Positions 32,608-38,469 of a stretch of 38,469 nt of DNA are shown one piece after another (position 1 is the stretch's first letter; each line of letters begins with the position of its first letter). The notes under the pieces are model-generated. The model was not told the DNA's origin and did no database searches. It saw only the letters and a program-made list of their open reading frames with translations. Position numbers and translations under genes: made by a program. Origin of the DNA: an uncultured Eubacteriales bacterium (GTDB lineage: Bacteria > Bacillota > Clostridia > Oscillospirales > Ruminococcaceae); assembly GCA_900319075.1 (NCBI GenBank), contig ONMZ01000018.1, forward strand, positions 1 to 38,469. Direction: 5' to 3'.

Positions 32608-34333
32608 GATACTCAAAAATTTCTTTGATTTCTGTGATCCAAAAGACAGAAAGCGCTTTTATATTTCCATTGTTTTAAGTCTTTTCCAGGCAATGTTCGA
32701 GGCACTGAAGATACCTGCCATTGCTATTATGGTGCAGGCGCTTCTTGACGGCAGGGTGACCTCAAAGACCTGTCTTGCCTGCCTTGGCATAATGCTTGTA
32801 AGCATCATCGGCGCAGGTGCGTTCAAAGCAAAAGCCACCATGCTTCAGACCGAGGGCGGCTACAACACCTGTGCACAAAAGCGAATGAAGCTTGCCGAGC
32901 ATCTGCGTTATCTGCCGATGGGTTATTATAACGAAAACAGCCTCGGGCGCATAATGTCGGTTGCCACCAACACCATGCAGAGCCTTGAAAACGTTGCAAC
33001 AAGGGTCGTAATGATAGTCTGCTCAGGGCTTCTCACCACAGCGGTCATCACCGTTATGATAATGTTTTTCGACTGGCGCATAGGACTTATCCTGCTTGTG
33101 GGACTTGTGATATTTTTCATCATAAACACAGGCCTTATGAAAGTCAGCGCAGGAATGGCAAAGCAAAAACAGGAAAAGGATTCCACACTCGTAGCAAAGG
33201 TTATCGAGTACATTCAGGGCATTTCCGAGGTCAGAGCGTTCAAGCTCACAGGTCAGCGCAGCGGTGAGCTCAACAAAGCTATTGACGAAAACGAACACGC
33301 AAACTCCGCAATGGAGCTTAAACTCATACCCTTCATGTCCCTGCAAAGCTTCTGGCTCAAAGCGCTCGGAACGGTCATTTTGCTCGCATCGGTGCTTATG
33401 CACCTTGCAGGCAGTATGGATCTGTTCACCTGCCTTATAATGATCATCAGCTCATACCTTATCTATGCCCAGCTTGACAACGCAGGTACATATTCCGCAC
33501 TTCTGCGCTCGGTAGATGTGTGCGTAACTCAGGCAAACGAGATCCTTAGCACACCGCAGATGGACATTAGCGGCGAGGATATAACTCCCGAAAGCTTTGA
33601 TCTTCACGCTGATAATATCACCTTTGCCTATGAGCACAGAAATATAATAAATGGCGTATCCCTGGCTATCCCACAAAAAACCACTACTGCCATAGTTGGT
33701 CCTTCGGGCGGCGGAAAGACCACGCTCACCTCGCTGCTCTCACGTTTCTGGGACGTTGACAGCGGCACTGTCACCCTCGGTGGAACGGATGTGCGAAAGT
33801 ACAGTATGGATTCACTTATGAAGAATTTTAGCTTTGTATTTCAGCGAGTGTATCTCTTTGAGGATACCGTTGCAAACAATATTCGCTTTGGTCAGCCCGA
33901 AGCGCCTATGGAAAAAGTTATTGAGGCTGCAAAGAAAGCCTGCTGCCACGACTTTATCATGCAGCTGCCAAATGGCTACGATACCGTTATCGGAGAGGGC
34001 GGCGCATCGCTCTCGGGCGGAGAAAAGCAGCGTATATCCATCGCCCGTGCAATAATGAAAGATGCGCCGATAATCGTGCTTGACGAGGCGACTGCAAACG
34101 TCGATCCCGAAAACGAGGCGGAGCTTATAGGTGCAATAGATGCGCTCACCAAAGAAAAGACTATCATCATGATAGCTCATAGACTAAAGACTGTGCGTAA
34201 GGCAGATAATATCCTTGTTATAGACAGCGGACAGATAGCACAGCGGGGCACACATGAGCAGCTTATGGCGCAGGAAGGTATCTGCCGTGCGTTTGTTGAC
34301 AGCCGACGTGAGGCGGCATCGTGGAGAGTTTAA
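32600..34333 (+). CDS. ABC exporter, fused permease and ATPase (second subunit)
   Basis: This protein has 577 residues from the ATG at 32600, chosen because the region before it belongs to the upstream gene and an AAGGACGGTGA site precedes it. It has six membrane helices in the first 310 residues, Walker A GPSGGGKT, signature SLSGGEKQR and Walker B IIVLDEATANVD. Both subunits keep canonical Walker B glutamates, so neither site looks obviously degenerate. It overlaps the previous gene by 8 bp. Confidence 0.88.
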   Translation: MFRILKNFFDFCDPKDRKRFYISIVLSLFQAMFEALKIPAIAIMVQALLDGRVTSKTCLACLGIMLVSIIGAGAFKAKATMLQTEGGYNTCAQKRMKLAEHLRYLPMGYYNENSLGRIMSVATNTMQSLENVATRVVMIVCSGLLTTAVITVMIMFFDWRIGLILLVGLVIFFIINTGLMKVSAGMAKQKQEKDSTLVAKVIEYIQGISEVRAFKLTGQRSGELNKAIDENEHANSAMELKLIPFMSLQSFWLKALGTVILLASVLMHLAGSMDLFTCLIMIISSYLIYAQLDNAGTYSALLRSVDVCVTQANEILSTPQMDISGEDITPESFDLHADNITFAYEHRNIINGVSLAIPQKTTTAIVGPSGGGKTTLTSLLSRFWDVDSGTVTLGGTDVRKYSMDSLMKNFSFVFQRVYLFEDTVANNIRFGQPEAPMEKVIEAAKKACCHDFIMQLPNGYDTVIGEGGASLSGGEKQRISIARAIMKDAPIIVLDEATANVDPENEAELIGAIDALTKEKTIIMIAHRLKTVRKADNILVIDSGQIAQRGTHEQLMAQEGICRAFVDSRREAASWRV

Positions 34334-34416
34334 GATGATAGGTTTATTTCCGGCAGATACGCCGGAGGGCGGCATTGTATCCCTGATCCCAATAGGCAGG
34401 CTCTTTGCAATATCTA

Positions 34417-34445
34417 TTGACATTATGCGTAATAAGTGATAGAAT
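34417..34445 (+). promoter_or_regulatory. Promoter of the DUF6110/P-type ATPase operon
   Basis: TTGACA (34417-34422), a 17-bp spacer and TAGAAT (34440-34445). A leader of about 120 nt follows. Confidence 0.7.
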
Positions 34446-34449
34446 ACTT

Positions 34450-34475
34450 TTAGCAGCAGTGTGCTGCGATTTTTA
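34450..34475 (+). terminator. Attenuator-like hairpin at the start of the leader
   Basis: GCAGCA-GTG-TGCTGC followed by GATTTTT lies directly after the expected transcription start. A second possible stem, GCACCG/CGGTGC, lies at about 34489-34519. Together they suggest control inside the leader, but I do not recognise a known riboswitch. Confidence 0.4.
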
Positions 34476-34571
34476 AGGGTGAGAGTAGGCACCGCTAACT
34501 AATTGCATTCAAACGGTGCAAAAACGTATTTTGCCCGAACAATAAATTTATTCCCGGAAAGGATGGTCACT

Positions 34572-34847
34572 ATGAGTTTTGTGAAAAATGCCGCAGTATT
34601 TGTGGGAGGCGTGGTCTTTGGATCTCTGGGCTTCAAGCTCCTTGGGAGCAAGGAGGCAAGAAAGGTCTATGTTCACACCGCAGCAGCAGCTATCCGTGCA
34701 AAGGATAGCGTTATGACCGATGTTACAAAGGTCCGTGAGGGCTGCGGCGACATAGTTGCTGATGCAAAGCAGCTCAATGAGCAAAAGCGTGCTGCACAAG
34801 AGGCAAAGTGCGAGGTCATTGAGGACGAAAGCGAAGCTGAAAAGTAA
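34572..34847 (+). CDS. DUF6110 family small membrane protein (PacL-like partner of a P-type ATPase)
   Basis: This 91-residue protein has an N-terminal Gly-rich membrane helix (VKNAAVFVGGVVFGSLGFKLLG), a charged helical middle and an acidic C-terminus with one cysteine (KCEVIEDESEAEK). The layout matches DUF6110 and, by analogy, mycobacterial PacL (DUF1490) proteins that assist a partner P-type metal ATPase. The ATG at 34572 follows AAAGGA; its stop overlaps the ATPase start (TAATGA). Direct metal binding by the acidic tail is an inference. Confidence 0.75.
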   Translation: MSFVKNAAVFVGGVVFGSLGFKLLGSKEARKVYVHTAAAAIRAKDSVMTDVTKVREGCGDIVADAKQLNEQKRAAQEAKCEVIEDESEAEK

Positions 34848-36934
34848 TGAGATGCAGCGTTTTACATGAGAGCAAGGGACGTATAAGGGTCCATATTATG
34901 CGCCCTTATATGACCATGCGGCAGGCGGATATCCTTGAATACTATCTGCGTGCAAAGCCGTTTGTAAAGTCGGTAAAGGTCTACGACAGGACCGGTGATG
35001 CGGTGATCTGTTACAGCGCAAAAAGGCAGGCTGTGACAGGTGCACTTGCAAGGTTTTCCTATGAGGATGAAAATGCCATAGTGCTTGTTCCCGAGCATAC
35101 AGGCAGGGAGCTTGACAGGGAGTTTGAGAACAAACTGATAAATGCCATAGCCCTGCGTTATGCAAGGAGTTTGCTGCTGCCGGCACCGATAAGGTTTGCA
35201 CTTAGTATCTTTCACGCACTTAAATACATTAAGCAGGCGCTTCGTTCACTTTCAAAGGGAAGGCTGGAAGTCAGCGTGCTTGATGCAACTGCAATAACCG
35301 TATCGCTTTTGCGGCGTGAACAGAAAACAGCCGCATCGGTGATGTTCATGCTCAGTGTCGGCGAGATGCTTGAGGAGTGGACACACAGAAAGTCGGTGGA
35401 CGAACTTGCAAGCGTGATGTCACTGGGAGTTGACAAAGTGTGGCTGCACAGCGAAAACGGTGACGTTCTCGTACCTGTGAGCGAGGTAAAAAAGGGTGAT
35501 GAGCTGGTAGTGCGCACGGGCAGTATGATACCGCTTGACAGTATCGTTGTGTCGGGTGAGGCAGCGATAAATCAGTCATCGCTGACGGGCGAAAGCCTGC
35601 CGGTCCACAAAACAAAAGGCAGTTATGTCTACGCAGGTACGGTCGTTGAGGACGGCAGCCTTGTTATAAAGGTTGATAAGATCTCGGGCAGCGGAAAGTA
35701 CGACAGGATCGTTAAGATGATAGAGGAATCCGAAAAGCTGAAATCTGCCGCCGAGAGCAAAGCCTCAACCCTTGCGGACAGGCTTGTGCCTTACTGTCTT
35801 GGGGCAACATTGCTGACATATCTTCTCACACGAAATGCAATGAAGGCAATGTCCATACTGATGGTAGATTTTTCGTGTGCGCTGAAACTGGCAATGCCCA
35901 TATCGGTAATAAGCGCAATGCGTGAGTGTACCGCAAAGGGCATTACGGTCAAGGGCGGAAAGTTCCTTGAAGCTGTGGCGCAGGCGGATACCATAGTTTT
36001 TGACAAAACAGGCACTCTGACACATTCCTCGCCAAGAGTCGCACGGGTAGTCACCTTTGGCGGAAACGACGAAAGCGAAATGCTGCGGCTTGCAGCCTGC
36101 CTGGAGGAGCATTACCCCCACTCTATCGCAAACGCTGTTGTTGAGGAGGCAAGGCTGAGAGGTCTTGACCACGAGGAAAGACACTCCACCGTGGAGTATG
36201 TGGTAGCACACGGTATCTCAAGTACGGTGGACGGTAAAAAAGCGGTCATCGGAAGCTATCATTTCATATTCGAGGACGAATGCTGCGTTGTTCCCGAGCA
36301 GGAGCAGCAAAGGTTTGATGATCTTCCCTCGCAGTATTCGCACCTGTATCTTGCAGTCGGCGGAGTCCTTGCGGCAGTTATTTGTATAGAGGATCCGCTG
36401 AGAGATGAGGCTGCACAGGTGATAGAAGATCTGCATATGCTGGGATTTAAAAATGTCGTGATGATGACAGGCGACAGTGAACGTACTGCACGCTCAGTCG
36501 CAGCAGCAGTGGGCATAGACGATTTTTACTATGAGGTGCTTCCCGAGGGCAAGGCAAGCTTTATAAAAGGTGAACGGCAAAAGGGCTGCAAGGTCATAAT
36601 GATAGGTGACGGGGTGAACGACTCGCCCGCACTTTCAGAGGCTGACGCAGGCATAGCCATAAGCACAGGTGCGGCTATCGCAAAGGAGATAGCTGATATA
36701 ACCATTTCCGCACAGGACCTTTACTGCCTGGTGACGCTGCGTAAGATCAGCGAGGGAATGATGAAACGCATCGGCAGGAACTACCGCAGGATCATCGGAT
36801 TCAATGCAGCACTTATGCTTCTGGGTGCAAGCGGGATAATGACCCCTGCGATGTCTGCACTTTTGCACAATTCATCGACAGTAGCTATCGCAATTGCAAG
36901 CATGAAAAATTATCTTGAGGACAATGCGCAGTAA
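34847..36934 (+). CDS. P1B-type heavy-metal-transporting ATPase
   Basis: This 695-residue P-type ATPase has a degenerate N-terminal HMA-like region without CxxC (about 1-75). The actuator TGES is at 247-250, the phosphorylated Asp386 in DKTGT, an HP-type motif in EEHYPHSIA, and the hinge GDGVNDSPAL near the end. The metal-binding membrane helix reads DFSCALKLAMP (341-351) where copper and zinc pumps have CPC. The specificity is therefore atypical (candidates are Mn, Fe or Zn) and not readable here. It is translationally coupled to the DUF6110 gene. Confidence 0.88.
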   Translation: MRCSVLHESKGRIRVHIMRPYMTMRQADILEYYLRAKPFVKSVKVYDRTGDAVICYSAKRQAVTGALARFSYEDENAIVLVPEHTGRELDREFENKLINAIALRYARSLLLPAPIRFALSIFHALKYIKQALRSLSKGRLEVSVLDATAITVSLLRREQKTAASVMFMLSVGEMLEEWTHRKSVDELASVMSLGVDKVWLHSENGDVLVPVSEVKKGDELVVRTGSMIPLDSIVVSGEAAINQSSLTGESLPVHKTKGSYVYAGTVVEDGSLVIKVDKISGSGKYDRIVKMIEESEKLKSAAESKASTLADRLVPYCLGATLLTYLLTRNAMKAMSILMVDFSCALKLAMPISVISAMRECTAKGITVKGGKFLEAVAQADTIVFDKTGTLTHSSPRVARVVTFGGNDESEMLRLAACLEEHYPHSIANAVVEEARLRGLDHEERHSTVEYVVAHGISSTVDGKKAVIGSYHFIFEDECCVVPEQEQQRFDDLPSQYSHLYLAVGGVLAAVICIEDPLRDEAAQVIEDLHMLGFKNVVMMTGDSERTARSVAAAVGIDDFYYEVLPEGKASFIKGERQKGCKVIMIGDGVNDSPALSEADAGIAISTGAAIAKEIADITISAQDLYCLVTLRKISEGMMKRIGRNYRRIIGFNAALMLLGASGIMTPAMSALLHNSSTVAIAIASMKNYLEDNAQ

Positions 36935-36977
36935 ATATAAGCAGCGAAAGCTGTCAGAATAGCGATAATACAAATCG

Positions 36978-37016
36978 AAAGGGAGACTGTTCGGTAACAC
37001 GGCAGCCTCCCTTTTG
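36978..37016 (+). terminator. Terminator of the P-type ATPase operon
   Basis: AAAGGGAGACTG pairs with CAGCCTCCCTTT (one mismatch) around an 11-nt loop, followed by TGTGATT. Confidence 0.65.
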
Positions 37017-37019
37017 TGA

Positions 37020-37049
37020 TTGACAAGCCTGCACGGGATATTGTATAAT
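37020..37049 (+). promoter_or_regulatory. Promoter of the chromate transporter operon
   Basis: TTGACA (37020-37025), an 18-bp spacer and TATAAT (37044-37049). Confidence 0.75.
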
Positions 37050-37070
37050 GTAGCTGTGGGTGGTGATAAA

Positions 37071-37628
37071 GTGCATAAAAATCTTGATCTGTTTGTAACA
37101 TTTATGAAGATCGGCGCTTTCACATTTGGCGGAGGCTATGCAATGATACCGCTGATACAGCGTGAGGTCTGTGAGAATAAAAAGTGGATAGACCAAAATG
37201 ATCTGCTCGATATCGTTGCGATAGCAGAATCAACGCCGGGACCGATAGCGATAAATGCAGCGACCTTTGTGGGCTCACGTACAGGCGGAACTGTGGGTGC
37301 CTGCCTTGCAACGTTGGGAGTAGTGCTCCCGTCGTTTCTTATCATATCGCTTATCTCGCTCGTTCTGACCGAATTTCAAAGCGTCAGAGCTGTTCAGTAT
37401 GCCTTTATGGGGATCCGTGCAGCTGTGCTCGCATTGATCCTTAAAGCGCTGTGGATGATGTTCAAGGCATCAAAGAAAAACGGCTTTTCATATTTTGTAA
37501 TGGCAGCCGTCCTTGTGCTTACGGCCTTTGTAAAAATAGATGCGGTCTATGTCATCATAGGCTGCGGTCTGTTTGGCTTGCTGTGGCCGCTTTTGATGAG
37601 AAAGGGGCATAGCGATGATACTGCTTGA
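37071..37628 (+). CDS. chrA1: Chromate transporter (short-chain ChrA), subunit 1
   Basis: This 185-residue CHR-family protein has the conserved FMKIGAFTFGGGYAMIPLIQRE entry and a PGPIAINAATFVG motif. About five or six membrane helices follow. Short-chain CHR proteins act as heterodimers of two half-size subunits, and the second overlaps this gene by 14 bp. I use the GTG at 37071 because a longer frame would contain the promoter; GGTGGTGA is the ribosome binding site. Direct chromate resistance in the host is inferred from the family only. Confidence 0.82.
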   Translation: MHKNLDLFVTFMKIGAFTFGGGYAMIPLIQREVCENKKWIDQNDLLDIVAIAESTPGPIAINAATFVGSRTGGTVGACLATLGVVLPSFLIISLISLVLTEFQSVRAVQYAFMGIRAAVLALILKALWMMFKASKKNGFSYFVMAAVLVLTAFVKIDAVYVIIGCGLFGLLWPLLMRKGHSDDTA

Positions 37629-38181
37629 GCTGTTTCTCATCTTTTTAAAAATAGGTGCGTTCACCTTTGGCGGCGGATACTCGATGATAGCTATGATACA
37701 GTATGAAGCCGAGCAGCACGGCTGGCTTTCCCAGTCTGAGCTTGTGGATTTCGTGGCGCTCAGCGAGAGCACGCCCGGTCCGCTTGCGGTGAATATGGCT
37801 ACATTTGTGGGAATGAAAACAGGCGGCGTGCTCGGTGCGGTGCTTGCGACTCTCGGGGTAGTGCTTCCGTCGTTTGTGACGATCCTTATCATCGCAAAAT
37901 GCTATGAGCGATTCAAGTCCAGCAGGGCGGTCGGCGCAGTAATGTCAGGGTTGAAGCCCGCCGTTGTGGGAATGATCGGCACAGCTTTTCTATCCGTCGG
38001 ACGAACGGTATTCTTTCCAAACGGCTTGCAGACAGTAAGGTTCACACAGGCATCTTTCTGGGTGTTCCTGGGCATCTTTGCCGTATCGGTCGTTCTTGTT
38101 TTCAAAAAGGTGAACCCCATAAAGATAATTCTGCTGTCAGCCGCTGTCGGCATCGGCGCAGGGTACAGCCTGAATTTGTAG
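37615..38181 (+). CDS. chrA2: Chromate transporter (short-chain ChrA), subunit 2
   Basis: This 188-residue CHR-family half has LKIGAFTFGGGYSMIAMIQYE, LSESTPGPLAVNMATFVG and later GVVLPSFVTILI. It is clearly homologous to subunit 1, so the pair arose by gene duplication. The ATG overlaps the end of subunit 1 and has AAGGGG upstream. A hairpin terminator follows. Confidence 0.85.
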   Translation: MILLELFLIFLKIGAFTFGGGYSMIAMIQYEAEQHGWLSQSELVDFVALSESTPGPLAVNMATFVGMKTGGVLGAVLATLGVVLPSFVTILIIAKCYERFKSSRAVGAVMSGLKPAVVGMIGTAFLSVGRTVFFPNGLQTVRFTQASFWVFLGIFAVSVVLVFKKVNPIKIILLSAAVGIGAGYSLNL

Positions 38182-38203
38182 CACATGACTTATGGAACTA
38201 ACA

Positions 38204-38240
38204 CCGCCCGGGAGTTTTATGCTCTCGGGCGGTCGTTGTA
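38204..38240 (+). terminator. Terminator of the chromate transporter operon
   Basis: CCGCCCGGGAG pairs with CTCTCGGGCGG around TTTTATG, followed by TCGTTGTATT. It resembles the hairpin at 29959. Confidence 0.7.
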
Positions 38241-38321
38241 TTATCTTGTTTTGCTTTTAGTTTTACATCCTGTCTGCGAAAGAGGTGAGTGTATCGGGTG
38301 TATTTGACAAGTGTGCGTTTA

Positions 38322-38469
38322 TCACTTTGTCAGCCAGCAGAATGCTCCGCCCGGTGCGTAGTTCCACTGCTCTCCGCCTTTCCACAGGTTCCAGCCGCAG
38401 TCAAGGAGCTGATACTTCTGCTCAGTTGCTCCGACCTGGTCGATGTTGATGCCCATATAGAAAGTCTTT
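38322..38469 (-). CDS. C-terminal end of an unidentified protein (partial)
   Basis: This minus-strand frame enters from the right edge and ends at TGA (38322-38324). The 48 visible residues are rich in Trp and Gly (CGWNLWKGGEQWNYAPGGAF), as in secreted or carbohydrate-active proteins. I do not recognise it. The start and most of the gene lie outside the window. Confidence 0.6.
   Translation of the reverse strand, partial: KTFYMGINIDQVGATEQKYQLLDCGWNLWKGGEQWNYAPGGAFCWLTK

Noticed and set aside
34334-34438. 34-codon frame directly after the second ABC gene
   Set aside because: It has an ATG overlapping region but no ribosome binding site and it contains the -35 box of the next promoter.
34470-34525. 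Possible yybP-ykoY-type manganese riboswitch in the P-type ATPase leader
   Set aside because: A GAGTAG and a CGCTAAC string are present, but the conserved second half of that motif is missing.

Overview
The window looks like chromosome of an anaerobic gut Firmicute, most likely a Ruminococcus-like member of the Oscillospiraceae. This is an inference from strong AGGAGG ribosome binding sites, TTGACA-17-TATAAT promoters, moderate GC, DUF6110 and short-chain ChrA families, and Ala/Thr-rich signal peptides. No rRNA or complete tRNA gene was seen.

Bases 1-4,300 are a mobile-element scar: the right end of an IS21-type element (istA tail, istB, three terminal repeats), a tyrosine integrase lacking its N-terminal half, the tail of a lost gene, a DJ-1/PfpI gene behind an operator-type promoter, the C-terminal stub of an iron alcohol dehydrogenase, and a RepA-like AAA helicase.

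Bases 4,550-14,880 hold two parallel modules of ECF sigma factor plus ABC exporter. The first has separate parts (sigma factor, DUF4367 membrane protein, two half-size FtsX permeases, ATPase). The second has the same functions fused (sigma factor joined to a membrane-anchored extracytoplasmic domain, one 977-residue permease, ATPase).

Bases 14,930-20,750 are a defence island: an OLD/RloA-like AAA ATPase, a candidate small RNA with its own promoter and terminator, and a compact CBASS operon (YjzC-like small protein, CD-NTase, Cap15-type 2TM/beta-barrel effector). An AlbA_2/HATPase regulator, two tRNA 3'-end remnants each followed by a terminator-type hairpin, and a dead restriction-methylase fragment follow.

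Bases 20,750-28,800 are the most unusual part. A LytS/YesM-type histidine kinase and a response regulator with a SARP-like winged helix are followed by six near-identical promoters. Each has the direct repeat TGTAAG-N5-TGTAA(G/T) exactly 11 bp before the -10 box. They precede a 47-residue basic peptide, a secreted 171-residue protein, two hydrophobic mini-peptides (28 and 22 residues), a secreted 538-residue protein and a DUF3592 membrane protein. I propose one uncharacterised regulon controlled by the adjacent two-component system. An L,D-transpeptidase lipoprotein lies inside it on the other strand.

Bases 28,800-38,469 contain degenerate sequence, a nitroreductase, a probable metal-regulated locus (small membrane protein and a heterodimeric ABC exporter, with GGTTAGT-N4-ACTAACC operators resembling DtxR-family sites), a DUF6110 plus P1B-type ATPase pair, a split chromate transporter pair, and the 3' end of an unknown gene on the minus strand.
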